Assembly (NCBI RefSeq): GCF_021728415.1
Contig: NZ_JAKKDV010000001.1
Coordinates: forward strand, 186,001-250,000
Direction: 5' to 3'
DNA: 64,000 nt
From: Flaviramulus multivorans
GTDB lineage: Bacteria; Bacteroidota; Bacteroidia; Flavobacteriales; Flavobacteriaceae
Shown: piece after piece, positions 46,338 to 56,975 of the stretch
How positions within the stretch are numbered: the stretch's first letter is position 1
Layout: each line of letters starts with the position of its first letter
The notes under the pieces: model-generated
Told to the model about the DNA's origin: nothing
Seen by the model: the letters and a program-made list of their open reading frames with translations, nothing else
Databases searched by the model: none
Made by a program: the position numbers and the translations under genes

Positions 46338-48950
46338 TTAAGCCTGTTTTTTCTTAACCAACATACGCTTAATTTCATTAAGTTTCATGAGGGCTTCAAC
46401 AGGTGTAAGGGTATCAATATCAATATGTAAAATCTCTTCTTTTATATTTTCAAGCAATGGGTCATCTAAATTAAAGAAGCTCAATTGCATATCATCTTTT
46501 ATTAGTTTTACCTTATCCGTAAGCTCTTCGCTAGAATGTGACTTCTCCAATTTCTTTAAAATGGAGTTTGCTCGATGTAAAACCTGTTGTGGCATACCTG
46601 CCATTTTAGCAACATGAATACCAAAACTATGCGCACTACCACCTTCAACCAGTTTACGTAAAAACAATACATTGTCTTTTAATTCCTTTACAGACACATT
46701 GAAATTTTTGATGCGTTCAAAGGTTTCAGACATTTCATTTAATTCGTGATAATGTGTAGCAAATAAGGTTTTTGGCTTCGATGGATGCTCGTGTAAATAC
46801 TCGCTAATAGCCCATGCAATGGAAATACCATCGTATGTACTGGTGCCTCGTCCAATTTCATCTAATAACACCAAACTTCTATCAGAAATATTATTAAGTA
46901 TAGACGCCGTTTCATTCATTTCAACCATAAAGGTAGATTCGCCCATCGAAATATTATCACTGGCTCCTACTCTGGTAAAAATTTTGTCAACCAAACCAAT
47001 TCTGGCTTCTTTTGCTGGCACAAAACTTCCTATTTGAGCTAAGAGAACTATGAGTGCCGTTTGACGTAAAATAGCCGATTTACCCGACATATTAGGCCCC
47101 GTAATCATGATGATTTGTTGCGATGTTCTATCCAGAAAAACATCGTTAGCAATATAGCTTTCTCCTAAAGGCAACTGCTTTTCAATGACAGGATGACGTC
47201 CCTCTTTAATATCTAACTCAAAAGTTTCATTAATAATTGGATAAGTATAATTATTATCTTTTGCCAATTGGGCAAAACCACATAAACAATCTAACTGACC
47301 AACTAAATACGCATTTTGTTGTACTGCCTTAATATACTGATGCATCCAAACAACCAACTCCGCAAATAATTGTTGTTCGATGATCTGAATTTTATCTTCA
47401 GCGCCTAATATTTTAGCTTCGTATTCTTTAAGCTCTTCAGTAATGTATCGCTCTGCACTTACCAAAGTTTGCTTGCGAATCCATTCTGCAGGTACTTTAT
47501 CTTTATGCGTGTTTCTAACTTCAATATAATATCCAAATACATTATTCGAATCAATTTTTAAAGACGTGATTCCAGTGCGTTCAGTTTCGCGCTGAAGCAT
47601 CTTATCCAAATAATCTTTCCCAGATTTTGACAAGCTTCTTAATTCATCTAATTCCGAAGAAAATCCGGTAGCAATCGTATTACCTTTTAAAACATTTACT
47701 GGTGCATCCTCGTTAAGGGTTTCCTTTATTTTTTCACGTAGCACTTCACAACTTTGAAGATTATCACCTATAATTCGTAACGATTCGTTATCGCAATTTG
47801 ATGCTAATGATTTAATAGGAACAATAGCTTCCAATGAATTTTTAAGTTGAATAACTTCTCGTGGATTCACTTTTCCCGTAGCAATTTTAGAAATCAGTCG
47901 CTCTAAATCGCCAATATGTTTAATATGATTTTGAATTTTTTGAAGCGTCGTATTTTCTTTGGTTAAAAAACTAACCACTTCATGGCGTTGTTTAATTTTA
48001 TCCAAACTTTTAAGTGGTAACGCCAACCAACGCTTTAATAAACGTCCGCCCATAGGCGAAATGGTTTTATCAATTACATTTAAAAGGGTAACAGCATTAT
48101 TATTTGTTGAATTATAAAGCTCTAAATTTCTAATGGTGAACTTATCCATCCACACATAGTCATCTTCAGCAATTCTTGAAATAGATGTAATATGTTGCAA
48201 CTTATGGTGCTGCGTTTCTCCTAAATAATGAAGGATAGAACCCGAAGCTATTATACCTTCATACAAATCTTCAATTCCAAAACCTTTAAGTGTTTTTGTG
48301 TTGAAATGTTTGATAAGAGTTTCGTAAGCATAATCGGTTTGATATACCCAATCTTCCATATAAAAGGTATGGAAATCGTTCCCGAAAGTTTCGTTAAATA
48401 AACTTCGTTTTTGCTTAGATACCAACACCTCGCTTGGGTTAAAATTTTGAAGTAATTTATCAATATACTCTGCATTACCTTGCGATGTTAAAAATTCCCC
48501 TGTGGAAATATCTAAAAAGGAAATGCCAATATAATTTTTATCAAAATAAACCGAACACAAAAAATTATTCGATTTAGAAACCAAAACCTCGTCATTTAAA
48601 GCAACTCCTGGAGTCACCAATTCGGTTACACCTCTTTTTACAATAGTTTTCGTTTGTTTAGGGTCTTCTAATTGGTCGCAAATAGCAACACGTTCGCCCG
48701 CTTTTACCAATTTGGGCAAATACGTATTTATGGAATGGTGCGGAAATCCTGCAAGCTCTGTTTCACTATCGCTCCCTGCTCCGCGTTTGGTTAAAATAAT
48801 CCCTAAAATACCAGCAGCTTTTATAGCATCTTCTCCAAAGGTTTCATAAAAATCACCCACACGGAACAACAACAGCGCATCAGGATGCTTTGCTTTTATA
48901 GCATTGTACTGTTTCATTAACGGGGTTTCCTTTTTTGCTTTTTTAGCCAA
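46338..48950 (-). CDS. mutS: DNA mismatch repair protein MutS
   Basis: An 870-residue MutS that recognises mismatches and starts methyl-independent or methyl-directed repair. The N-terminal mismatch-reading motif is present in [11 protein letters not shown] (Phe34, Glu36). The ATPase has Walker [12 protein letters not shown] (618-625), the signature [11 protein letters not shown]-type FMVEMNET, Walker [17 protein letters not shown] and ATHYHELNE. The C-terminal helix-turn-helix and the dimer region are intact. Length and motifs are normal. It is divergent from the SpoU methyltransferase gene across 122 bases and ends before the tRNA pair. Confidence 0.98.
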   Translation of the reverse strand: MAKKAKKETPLMKQYNAIKAKHPDALLLFRVGDFYETFGEDAIKAAGILGIILTKRGAGSDSETELAGFPHHSINTYLPKLVKAGERVAICDQLEDPKQTKTIVKRGVTELVTPGVALNDEVLVSKSNNFLCSVYFDKNYIGISFLDISTGEFLTSQGNAEYIDKLLQNFNPSEVLVSKQKRSLFNETFGNDFHTFYMEDWVYQTDYAYETLIKHFNTKTLKGFGIEDLYEGIIASGSILHYLGETQHHKLQHITSISRIAEDDYVWMDKFTIRNLELYNSTNNNAVTLLNVIDKTISPMGGRLLKRWLALPLKSLDKIKQRHEVVSFLTKENTTLQKIQNHIKHIGDLERLISKIATGKVNPREVIQLKNSLEAIVPIKSLASNCDNESLRIIGDNLQSCEVLREKIKETLNEDAPVNVLKGNTIATGFSSELDELRSLSKSGKDYLDKMLQRETERTGITSLKIDSNNVFGYYIEVRNTHKDKVPAEWIRKQTLVSAERYITEELKEYEAKILGAEDKIQIIEQQLFAELVVWMHQYIKAVQQNAYLVGQLDCLCGFAQLAKDNNYTYPIINETFELDIKEGRHPVIEKQLPLGESYIANDVFLDRTSQQIIMITGPNMSGKSAILRQTALIVLLAQIGSFVPAKEARIGLVDKIFTRVGASDNISMGESTFMVEMNETASILNNISDRSLVLLDEIGRGTSTYDGISIAWAISEYLHEHPSKPKTLFATHYHELNEMSETFERIKNFNVSVKELKDNVLFLRKLVEGGSAHSFGIHVAKMAGMPQQVLHRANSILKKLEKSHSSEELTDKVKLIKDDMQLSFFNLDDPLLENIKEEILHIDIDTLTPVEALMKLNEIKRMLVKKKQA

Positions 48951-49072
48951 TGGTTAAGTGGTTTTTAAGTCTTATTTTTGTTGAAATTGTAAGATTGCTA
49001 ATGTAGTATTATTTTAAGCTTTTTTGAAACGTAAACAGCATAAGTTATCTACAAAAACTACAAGATTTTAAC

Positions 49073-49606
49073 ATGCGTAAACTAAAAAATAGCGAATTAG
49101 ATAGATTAAGTGTTGAAGCTTTTAAAGAGGCAAAAAAAACACCTATTATTATTATACTCGATAATATTAGAAGCCTTAACAATATAGGTTCGGTGTTTAG
49201 AACTAGTGACGCCTTTTTAATTGAAAAAATTTACCTGTGTGGCATTACTGCAAAACCGCCACATAAAGATATTCATAAAACAGCTTTAGGAAGTACCGAT
49301 ACGGTTGCATGGGAATATGTTGAAAACACCATGGATGTAGTAAATAAACTAAAAGCTGAAAACGTAAAAATTTGCTCAATAGAACAAGCCGAAAATGCGA
49401 TTATGCTAAATGATTTTAAAGTTGAGTCAAATACCAAATATGCTTTAGTTTTTGGAAATGAAGTAAAAGGTGTTGCCCAAAATGTGGTAAGCGCAAGTGA
49501 TTTCGTTTTAGAAATACCACAATATGGCACGAAACACTCCTTAAATATTTCTGTGAGTTGTGGCGTGGTGGTTTGGGATATGTTTAGTAAATTAGAAATT
49601 AAATAG
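49073..49606 (+). CDS. SpoU/TrmH-family RNA 2'-O-methyltransferase
   Basis: A 177-residue SPOUT methyltransferase of the TrmH/SpoU family, lacking any extra RNA-binding domain. The three conserved motifs are present: NIGSVFRTSDAF (motif 1), ALVFGNEVKGVAQNV (motif 2) and SLNISVSCGVVVWDMF (motif 3). These motifs make the trefoil knot that binds SAM and the target ribose. The substrate, tRNA or rRNA, cannot be decided. It is followed after 8 bases by a cupin-like lipoprotein gene. Confidence 0.92.
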   Translation: MRKLKNSELDRLSVEAFKEAKKTPIIIILDNIRSLNNIGSVFRTSDAFLIEKIYLCGITAKPPHKDIHKTALGSTDTVAWEYVENTMDVVNKLKAENVKICSIEQAENAIMLNDFKVESNTKYALVFGNEVKGVAQNVVSASDFVLEIPQYGTKHSLNISVSCGVVVWDMFSKLEIK

Positions 49607-49614
49607 TTCAAAAA

Positions 49615-50451
49615 ATGAAAATAAAATTCAATTTATCAATTTTCGTTATTATAATTTTTTCCTTTATTACAGCTTGTGCTCAAAAATCTCAAGAAATTCC
49701 GATAAAATTCCTTTCTATGGAATTAGAACCCAACCAACAAAAACAGAAACTCAATATTTTAAAAAACGAAATTGAGGGTGTAACTAGCGAACATATTACG
49801 ATTACGAGCGATATTAATCAAAAGGTAGATATTGACGAAAAACATAAAACCATTTACCTATTTATAAAAGGCTATGGCAAACTAACTTCAGGCGAAAAAA
49901 TATACGATATCGTTCCTGAAACCATTATGCTACCAAATACTGTTGAAGGCATTTGGTTTAAACCTATTGAAAACGATACGCTTCATTATCTGAAAATATC
50001 CGTTTTTCAAACAGAGCTAGATATCGAGGACATAAAAACGTTTCCAAAAGAAAACACAGAAAACATCTACTTTAAAAAATTTACAGACTGTAAATCGTAC
50101 ACTGAACCGATTAAAAGTCCACAAACTACAAGCAGAACCATTCTGCCTAATAAGTATATCCCTAGGGTAGCTATGGGGACCGTTAAAACCATTGGTCCAG
50201 ATAAAGTTGGCGCTCATGTTCATGCCATGTTAGAGCAGTTATTTTTTGGGCTTGCTGGCAACCAAACCATCGTATATGCTGATGATGCGCAGGTTGATTT
50301 TCCTGAGTATTCATTGCTTCATATTCCTCTAGGTTCAAGTCATTCGGTAAGCGTAAATGAAAACAACGAAATGTATTATGTTTGGATGGATTTCTTTGTA
50401 GATAAAGATGGAGAAGAATGGTTAAAAACTCACAACACGAAAGACGAATAA
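49615..50451 (+). CDS. Lipoprotein with a double cupin-like fold
   Basis: A 278-residue lipoprotein; signal ends FITAC (Cys21). Residues ~70-140 are a beta-rich segment with KTIYLFIKGYGKLTSGEKIYDIVPETIMLP, a cupin-like barrel. Residues ~190-270 form a second with GAHVHAMLEQLFFGLAGNQTIVYADD, where two His and a Glu stand at metal-site spacing, and LLHIPLGSSHSVSV with a late His. I do not recognise the family by name. It is sandwiched between an RNA methyltransferase and a SAM methyltransferase, with 8- and 16-base gaps, so the three may form an operon. The function is unknown. Confidence 0.6.
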   Translation: MKIKFNLSIFVIIIFSFITACAQKSQEIPIKFLSMELEPNQQKQKLNILKNEIEGVTSEHITITSDINQKVDIDEKHKTIYLFIKGYGKLTSGEKIYDIVPETIMLPNTVEGIWFKPIENDTLHYLKISVFQTELDIEDIKTFPKENTENIYFKKFTDCKSYTEPIKSPQTTSRTILPNKYIPRVAMGTVKTIGPDKVGAHVHAMLEQLFFGLAGNQTIVYADDAQVDFPEYSLLHIPLGSSHSVSVNENNEMYYVWMDFFVDKDGEEWLKTHNTKDE

Positions 50452-50467
50452 TAAAACGCTTTATAAG

Positions 50468-51127
50468 GTGATTGAAAAAATCAAAAAGCCTTGGCCAACT
50501 AAAAATGCGATGACTCAAGTTTACAAGAAGAAACTTTGGGGTGGAAACGCATATGATTTTTATTCTGGTTATGGTTCGCACGACTCCAATATTACGACAC
50601 CATACATAGAAGTTGTACGAGATTTTTTAACGGCGTTTAAAGAGCCTTTAGTAGTTTGCGATTTAGGCTGTGGCGATTTTAATATTGGCAAAAACCTTGT
50701 CCATTACACCAAAAAATACATAGCTATAGACATTGTAGAAAGCCTTATAACAAGAAACAAAAAAATGTTTGTTGCAGAAAACTTAGAATTCTTTTGTTTA
50801 GATATAGTAAAAGATGAACTTCCACCAGCAGATTGTATTATTCTGCGGCAAGTGTTACAACATGTATCGAATGCTGAAATTTTAAACGTTGTTGACAAAC
50901 TTTACAACTTCAAATATATTATCCTAACAGAACACATACCATTAGGCACGTTCGCACCTAATAAAGACATTATTTCTGGACAAGGTATTAGGCTTAAACA
51001 AAACAGTGGTGTTAATATTTTAGAGCCACCTTTTAATTTAAAAGTTATAGACAAAACCGTTTTAAACGAGCATATTTTAAAAAATAACAAAGGGCGTATT
51101 GTTACGACATTATATAAGCTTTTTTGA
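50468..51127 (+). CDS. Class I SAM-dependent methyltransferase
   Basis: A 219-residue soluble methyltransferase. The SAM-binding glycine loop is VVCDLGCGDFNIGKNL, followed by YIAIDIVE, the acidic ribose residue region, and PPADCIILRQVLQHV (motif IV/V). The start is GTG at the first base; an alternative ATG lies 14 codons later at 50510 and cannot be excluded because no ribosome-binding site decides between them. Substrate unknown. Possibly cotranscribed with the upstream cupin lipoprotein gene. Confidence 0.75.
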   Translation: MIEKIKKPWPTKNAMTQVYKKKLWGGNAYDFYSGYGSHDSNITTPYIEVVRDFLTAFKEPLVVCDLGCGDFNIGKNLVHYTKKYIAIDIVESLITRNKKMFVAENLEFFCLDIVKDELPPADCIILRQVLQHVSNAEILNVVDKLYNFKYIILTEHIPLGTFAPNKDIISGQGIRLKQNSGVNILEPPFNLKVIDKTVLNEHILKNNKGRIVTTLYKLF

Positions 51128-51243
51128 AAGTTTTTATTTACAATTTAACTTGATTCTAAACTTAAAAAAATCTAACTTCGCTTATCGACTGATATAAGTC
51201 ATTAAAACGACGTCATATCATGGCAATAAGCGCAAGCCAAAAA

Positions 51244-52374
51244 TCACTCGCCGCAGATTTCGTTTAAAATCCATAAATAATCAGCCCTGTTATCAATAAA
51301 ATCTTTATCAGATATATCGATGATTTTTACATTAAAATCGGACTGCGACTTTAAAAACTCTAAGTAACCTGCATTAATTTTTTCTAAATAATCACTTTCA
51401 ATATTCTGCTCGTAATCCCGTCCGCGTTTTTTAATGTTTTCTTTTAGTCGCGCTGTGTTTTGGTATAAATACACATATAAATCGGGCTTTCTTAAATCCT
51501 TGTACATTAAATTAAAGAGTTTTCTGTACAACTTAAACTCATCTTCCTGCAACGTAATTTTTGAGAATATGAGCGATTTAAATACATCGTAATCGCTTAC
51601 TATAAAATCTTTAAATAAATCAAGCTGCGATAAATCGTCACTAATTTGTTGATATCTATCCGCTAAAAACGACATTTCTAAAGGAAACGCATACCGCGAA
51701 GCATCTTGATAAAATTTGGGTAAAAAAGGATTATCCTTAAAGCGTTCTAAAATCAATTTTGCATTAAAATCGTATGCTATTTTGGTTGCTAAACTGGTTT
51801 TACCTGCGCCAATATTACCTTCTATAGCAATGTAATCAAACTTGGAAAAGTTATAGGCTTTACTGGGGTTTTTTAACCAAATTTTAATAGGCTCTAAAAC
51901 CGACATATCCTCGCATTCGGCCAATAAAACCGATACCTCTTTATTAAGTTTTGGGTGTTTCGCTTTTATGGCAATATCATTAAGTGGTTGCAATACAAAT
52001 TTGCGTTTTTGCATTTCGGGGTGCGGAATTTGAAGCGTTTTAGTGTCTATAATTTGGTCTTCTGCAAAAACAATATCTAAATCTATAGTTCTAGTTTCAT
52101 AAGCGTCTTTTTTGCTACGAACACGACCCAGGGATTTTTCAATTTTTAATAAGGCTTTGAGTACTTTTTTGGGGTTTAAATCACTTTCTAAAATCAGGCA
52201 ACAGTTTAAAAAATCATCGCCTTTAAAACCCATAGCTGGAGATTTATAAACTTTTGAAATTAATTTAATGCTCCCAACATATTCATGAATGGCATCAACA
52301 GCAGACTGCAAATTTTTAAATTTATCGCCTTTATTACTGCCTAAAGCTATGTGATATGTGATTGGTTGAATCAT
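51244..52374 (-). CDS. folK: HPPK-deoxynucleoside kinase fusion (FolK-dNK)
   Basis: A 376-residue bifunctional protein. Residues 1-~160 are 6-hydroxymethyl-7,8-dihydropterin pyrophosphokinase (FolK) of folate synthesis, with IALGSNKGDKFKNLQ, SLGRVRSKKDAYETRTIDLDIVF and IPHPEMQKRKFVLQPL. Residues ~178-376 are a deoxynucleoside kinase with P-loop EGNIGAGKTSLA (186-194), a DRYQ motif and the lid-like KENIKKRGRDYEQNI. HPPK-deoxyadenosine kinase fusions are known from flavobacteria such as Polaribacter. A TTG four codons upstream gives a longer form, but the ATG is preferred. It pairs folate synthesis with deoxynucleoside salvage and is divergent from the queuosine transporter gene. Confidence 0.93.
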   Translation of the reverse strand: MIQPITYHIALGSNKGDKFKNLQSAVDAIHEYVGSIKLISKVYKSPAMGFKGDDFLNCCLILESDLNPKKVLKALLKIEKSLGRVRSKKDAYETRTIDLDIVFAEDQIIDTKTLQIPHPEMQKRKFVLQPLNDIAIKAKHPKLNKEVSVLLAECEDMSVLEPIKIWLKNPSKAYNFSKFDYIAIEGNIGAGKTSLATKIAYDFNAKLILERFKDNPFLPKFYQDASRYAFPLEMSFLADRYQQISDDLSQLDLFKDFIVSDYDVFKSLIFSKITLQEDEFKLYRKLFNLMYKDLRKPDLYVYLYQNTARLKENIKKRGRDYEQNIESDYLEKINAGYLEFLKSQSDFNVKIIDISDKDFIDNRADYLWILNEICGE

Positions 52375-52412
52375 AAGGAATGGCAAAATAACTAAAACAA
52401 TTTTTATTCCTT

Positions 52413-52421
52413 TATATTTAC
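52413..52421 (+). promoter_or_regulatory. Possible -7 box of the queuosine-transporter gene
   Basis: TATATTTAC matches TAnnTTTG except that the final G is A. It lies 25 bases before the ATG, a spacing suitable for a -7 element. No clear -33 TTG was found. Confidence 0.3.
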
Positions 52422-52446
52422 ATAACCTATTTATTCACAATTATAG

Positions 52447-53151
52447 ATGACATTAAAAGACAAACTTGCGGCACAACGTATTTACATCCTTTTAGGCGCA
52501 TTATTCATCACATCATTAGTAGTTTCTAATTTAATTTTTCAGAAGTTCTTTTATTGGTATCCACTTGATATAGAAGTTTTTGGCAGTAAACTTTTCGAAA
52601 TTTCAGTCGGGATTTTACCATATCCTATAACCTTTTTAATCACCGATTTAATTAGTGAGATTTATGGCAAAAAACGGGCTAACGATGTGGTTGTTACTGG
52701 AATTTTCGCCTCTTTATTTTCACTTTTAATCATTTATACCGCCAATAATGTTCCGGCAACCTCATGGTCGTATGTTAATGATGATATGTTTAAAACGGTT
52801 TTTGGGAATTCGGCCATTGCTGTTTTTGCTAGCATGCTTACCTATTTATTTGCTCAGTTTGTAGATATCCAGATTTACCACTTCTGGAAGCGACTTACAA
52901 AAGGGAAACACTTATGGTTGCGCAACAATTTTTCAACCTGGTTTTCTCAGTTTGTTGATACCTTCACTATTGTATTTCTCCTTTGCTCTTTCGGAATTAT
53001 AGATTGGGCAAATTTTAAAGGGCTGTTAGTTTCAGGGTTTCTATTTAAAGTAATTGTTGCAGCTTGCGATACGCCTTTTTTATATTTAGGCGTTTATCTA
53101 TTCAGAAAACGCTTCAATTTAAAGGTGAATGAAGAAATCGATTTGCTGTAA
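52447..53151 (+). CDS. yhhQ: Queuosine precursor transporter (YhhQ/VUT family)
   Basis: A 234-residue inner-membrane protein with about six helices. Family signatures include GILPYPITFLITDLISEIYGKKRANDVV and the C-terminal WFSQFVDTFTIVFLLC with the following GFLFKVIVAACDTPFLY. Members import preQ0/preQ1 for tRNA queuosine modification. No preQ1 riboswitch consensus was seen in the short divergent gap upstream, which it shares with folK-dNK. It is the only gene on its transcript as far as visible; a 101-base gap precedes the AsmA-like gene. Confidence 0.93.
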   Translation: MTLKDKLAAQRIYILLGALFITSLVVSNLIFQKFFYWYPLDIEVFGSKLFEISVGILPYPITFLITDLISEIYGKKRANDVVVTGIFASLFSLLIIYTANNVPATSWSYVNDDMFKTVFGNSAIAVFASMLTYLFAQFVDIQIYHFWKRLTKGKHLWLRNNFSTWFSQFVDTFTIVFLLCSFGIIDWANFKGLLVSGFLFKVIVAACDTPFLYLGVYLFRKRFNLKVNEEIDLL

Positions 53152-53252
53152 CGCAACAAATCTTAACAAAATGATAAGATAGTTCCTCAACCAATAACCC
53201 GATTTTTGCGTATATTAAAATGATTGATGCTGTTTAATAACAAATATTCTTT

Positions 53253-55919
53253 ATGAAGAAAGCTTTAAAAATTACTGGTATTACTTTACTTATTATAATA
53301 GCGCTTTTAATCGCTATCCCGTTTGCATTCCAAGGACAAATAAAAGACATTGTAAAGCGGTTTATAAACGAAAACCTTAATGCCAAAGTAGAATTTAGTG
53401 ATGTTAGTTTAAGTTTTATTCGCAGTTTTCCGCAAGCTCATGTAACTGTTAGCGATTTGGTTATTACTAATTTTGAGCCCTTTAAAGATGAAACTTTAGC
53501 ATCAGCTAAAAACATAGCATTTACCATGTCAGTTAAAGAGCTATTTAAAAAAGCTAGTGAAGACCCTATTGTAGTAAATTCAATCAACATTGATGAAGCA
53601 CTCTTAACATTAAAAACTGATAAATTTGGTAATAATAACTACGATATTACTAAAGAAAAAGAAAATCAAGTAGCCGCCGATAGCAATCAGAGTTTTGCTT
53701 TTGATATTGAAAATTATAGCATCAATAAAAGCGCGTTGACTTATTTAGACGAGGCTTCAAACATTATGCTTTCAGTAACCGAATTAAATCATGAAGGTAA
53801 CGGTATATTTTCAGCAGAAACTTCAGAATTAAATACAAAAAGTGAGGCCAATGTAAGTATCAGTATGGATAGTACAAATTATTTAAGTAATAATCCGGTA
53901 AAACTTGATGCGGTTATTGGTTTAGATTTAAACAACAATATCTATACATTTAAAGACAATAAAGGATATATCAACGATTTACCTTTAGAGTTTAAAGGCT
54001 CTGTGAAATTGGTTGAAAACGGACAAGAAATCGATCTTACTTTTGAAAACCCAGAGTCCGATTTCAAAAATTTCTTAGCGGTTATACCAAAAGAGTATTC
54101 TAAAAATATTGAAGGCGTACAAACCACTGGCGATTTTAAAGTTAAAGGTATAATTAAAGGAATAAGCTCTGACGAAACTATTCCTAATCTCGATATCAGT
54201 ATTACATCAAACAACGCTTCTTTTAAATACCCAAACTTGCCAAAACGAGTTAGCAACATTACTATTAATACCGAAATAAAAAACACAACGGGTATTACTG
54301 ATGATACTTATATTGATATTAAAACCTTAAATTTTAAAATAGACGATGATGTTTTTAAATCATCCGCTACTTTAAAAAATATTACGAAAAACATGTTGGT
54401 AAACGCCGATATTGATGGGGTTTTAAACTTAGCAAACCTTACAAAAGCGTATCCTATTGAATTAGAAAAAGCGCTTACTGGTATTTTAAAAGCAAAACTA
54501 AACACTAGTTTTGATATGAATGCCATTGAGACAAATGCTTACGAACGTATTAAAAATAATGGTTCTGCAAGCATTACAGATTTTGTTTTTTCTTCGGAAG
54601 ATATTGTAAACCCAATCCATATTTCTAATGCGGATATGACGTTTAATCCGGGTACGGTTTCGCTTAATAATTTTAAAGCTAAAACCGGTGATAGTGATAT
54701 AAATGCAACGGGTACTATTAAAAATCTACTTGGATTTTTATTGAGTAACAATACTTTAAAAGGAAACTTTAATGTTAACTCAAACCTGTTTAAAGTAAGT
54801 GATTTTATGACTGCAGATGATAAAGTTGCTGCTGAGAATAAAACAACCACACAAAATGAATCATTAAAAATTCCAGCGTTTTTAGAATGCATTATTAATG
54901 CCAATGCAAAAACAGTAGTGTATGATAATTTGAATTTAAAAGATGTTACTGGAACCTTATTTATAAAAGACCAGCAAGCATCACTTGAAAATATGACTTC
55001 GAGTATTTTTGATGGCGCTTTATCTATTTCGGGCGATATTTCAACAAAAAATGAAACACCTACTTTTAATTTAAAACTTGGTGCTAATGATTTTGATATT
55101 GCTAAATCGTTTAAGGAACTAGAGTTATTACAAAACATAGCACCCATAGCTAAATTGCTTCAAGGGAAATTAAATACAACACTTAATTTATCAGGTGATT
55201 TAGATAGCGAATTTTCACCAAACTTAAGCACTGTTTCTGGTAATGCTTTGGCTGAATTGTTAGCAACCAGAATAGGTAATAACCAAAGTGAATTAATTAA
55301 TAAACTTGAAGGCGCTTTAAGCTTTATTGATTTTGATAAGCTTAATTTAAAAGATTTAAAAACCAACCTGACTTTTGCAAATGGTAAGGTAAGCGTAAAA
55401 CCGTTTGATTTAAAATATGAGGATATCACTATTAGGGTGTCTGGGTCTCATGGTTTTGACAAATCTTTAGAATATAGTGCCGTATTTGATATTCCAGCAA
55501 AATATTTAGGAAGCGAAGTAAACCGTTTAATAGGCAAAATAAATACCGAGGAAGCAAAAAATATTACCATTCCTGTAACTGCAAATATTGGTGGTACGGT
55601 TACTAGCCCTACTGTAAAAACCGATTTAACAAGTGGTGTTACTAATTTAACAAAGCAGCTTATTGAGATTGAAAAACAAAAACTACTTAATCAAGGGAAA
55701 GATAAAGTAAAAGATATGTTAGGAGACCTGATAGGTAGCAATAAAACAAAAACAGATTCATTACAAAAAAACCAAAACAATACAGTAAAAGATGTTTTGG
55801 ATGGCATTACTGGTAATAAGACACAAACAGACTCTACAAAAACTAATACTACCAAAGATGCTGTAAAAAATGTGCTTGGTGGTTTGTTAAACAAAAAGAA
55901 AAAGGATACGGTTAAGTAA
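53253..55919 (+). CDS. AsmA-family outer-membrane-biogenesis protein
   Basis: An 888-residue protein with an N-terminal membrane anchor (residues ~7-28) and a long beta-rich periplasmic body. The AsmA start is clear: RFINENLNAKVEFSDVSLSFIRSFPQAHVTVSDLVI. AsmA_2-like C-terminal strands follow (LKTNLTFANGKVSVKPFDLKYEDITIRVSG; EVNRLIGKINTEEAKNITIPVTANIGGTV). AsmA-like proteins are thought to carry phospholipids across the periplasm. Odd feature: the last ~73 residues repeat a short module three times, VKDMLGDLIG, VKDVLDGITG and VKNVLGGLLN, separated by Asn/Thr/Lys-rich linkers ending KKKKDTVK. Confidence 0.88.
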   Translation: MKKALKITGITLLIIIALLIAIPFAFQGQIKDIVKRFINENLNAKVEFSDVSLSFIRSFPQAHVTVSDLVITNFEPFKDETLASAKNIAFTMSVKELFKKASEDPIVVNSINIDEALLTLKTDKFGNNNYDITKEKENQVAADSNQSFAFDIENYSINKSALTYLDEASNIMLSVTELNHEGNGIFSAETSELNTKSEANVSISMDSTNYLSNNPVKLDAVIGLDLNNNIYTFKDNKGYINDLPLEFKGSVKLVENGQEIDLTFENPESDFKNFLAVIPKEYSKNIEGVQTTGDFKVKGIIKGISSDETIPNLDISITSNNASFKYPNLPKRVSNITINTEIKNTTGITDDTYIDIKTLNFKIDDDVFKSSATLKNITKNMLVNADIDGVLNLANLTKAYPIELEKALTGILKAKLNTSFDMNAIETNAYERIKNNGSASITDFVFSSEDIVNPIHISNADMTFNPGTVSLNNFKAKTGDSDINATGTIKNLLGFLLSNNTLKGNFNVNSNLFKVSDFMTADDKVAAENKTTTQNESLKIPAFLECIINANAKTVVYDNLNLKDVTGTLFIKDQQASLENMTSSIFDGALSISGDISTKNETPTFNLKLGANDFDIAKSFKELELLQNIAPIAKLLQGKLNTTLNLSGDLDSEFSPNLSTVSGNALAELLATRIGNNQSELINKLEGALSFIDFDKLNLKDLKTNLTFANGKVSVKPFDLKYEDITIRVSGSHGFDKSLEYSAVFDIPAKYLGSEVNRLIGKINTEEAKNITIPVTANIGGTVTSPTVKTDLTSGVTNLTKQLIEIEKQKLLNQGKDKVKDMLGDLIGSNKTKTDSLQKNQNNTVKDVLDGITGNKTQTDSTKTNTTKDAVKNVLGGLLNKKKKDTVK

Positions 55920-56074
55920 TCTTAAAATTAAAAAAACGTCAAAAAATCTTAAAATTTTCTAAATTTTAAACGATTTTGAGTGCTTTTTGAATAAAAAATG
56001 GTTAAAAATTAGGTTTTCTTGATTATTCGATTATTATGTAGGAAGAACAATTTTTTTAAACTTCAACATAATAT

Positions 56075-56938
56075 ATGAGACAACTTAAAATTACCAAACA
56101 AGTTACCAACCGTGAATCTAAATCGCTTGACAAATACCTACAAGACATCAGCAAAATCCCTTTAATTACTGCCGAAGAAGAAGTAGAATTGGCGCAACGC
56201 ATAAAAAAGGGCGACCAAAGAGCTTTAGATAAACTCACCACCGCTAACTTACGTTTTGTAGTTTCAGTTGCAAAACAATATCAAAATCAAGGTTTAAAAC
56301 TTCCCGATTTAATTAACGAAGGCAATGCTGGACTGGTAAAAGCCGCTAAACGATTTGATGAAACTAGAGGTTTTAAATTTATTTCTTATGCTGTTTGGTG
56401 GATAAGACAAGCAATTCTTCAAGCTTTAGCAGAACAATCTCGAATAGTTAGACTACCTTTGAACAAAATTGGGTCTATAAATAAAATAAATAAGGCTTAC
56501 TCTTTTTTAGAGCAAGAACATGAAAGAGCCCCAAGTGCAGATGAAATTGCTAAAAGATTGGACCTTACTGTAAGTGATGTAAAACAATCGATGAAAATTT
56601 CAGGCAGACACGTATCCATGGATGCGCCGTTTAAAGAAGGAGAAACATCTAATTTGTACGATGTTATAAACGCAAGTGAGTCGCCACGACCTGATGGAGA
56701 TTTAATACAAGACTCTTTAAACCTAGAAATTAATCGTGCATTAAACACGCTTTCAGAAAAAGAAGCCGTTGTATTAAGGCATTATTATGGCATTAGCGAA
56801 AAGCAACCTATGAGTCTTCAAGAAATTGGAGATTGTTTTGGTTTAACAAGAGAACGCGTAAGACAAATAAAAGAAAAAGGTATTCGTAGATTACGACATA
56901 CTTCAAAAAGTAAAGTGCTTAAAACATATTTAGGATAG
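56075..56938 (+). CDS. rpoD: RNA polymerase primary sigma factor
   Basis: A 287-residue sigma-70 factor, short because Bacteroidetes sigma lacks the long region 1.1 and the non-conserved insert. Region 1.2 is [26 protein letters not shown], region 2 has [57 protein letters not shown], region 3 follows and region 4 ends [28 protein letters not shown]. It directs housekeeping transcription at the Bacteroidetes TTG/TAnnTTTG promoters. A divergent bS21 gene follows after 37 bases, probably on the same transcript. Confidence 0.98.
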   Translation: MRQLKITKQVTNRESKSLDKYLQDISKIPLITAEEEVELAQRIKKGDQRALDKLTTANLRFVVSVAKQYQNQGLKLPDLINEGNAGLVKAAKRFDETRGFKFISYAVWWIRQAILQALAEQSRIVRLPLNKIGSINKINKAYSFLEQEHERAPSADEIAKRLDLTVSDVKQSMKISGRHVSMDAPFKEGETSNLYDVINASESPRPDGDLIQDSLNLEINRALNTLSEKEAVVLRHYYGISEKQPMSLQEIGDCFGLTRERVRQIKEKGIRRLRHTSKSKVLKTYLG

Positions 56939-56975
56939 TCCTAAAAAATATAATTCAAACAATTAAAAGAAATAC

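Noticed and set aside
52375-52446. preQ1 riboswitch upstream of the queuosine transporter
   Set aside because: No preQ1 consensus pairing or A-rich tail was recognised in the short gap; it also serves the divergent folK gene.
54539-55147. 202-codon antisense frame opposite the AsmA-like gene
   Set aside because: Antisense to a well-supported gene, with no recognisable domain or start context.
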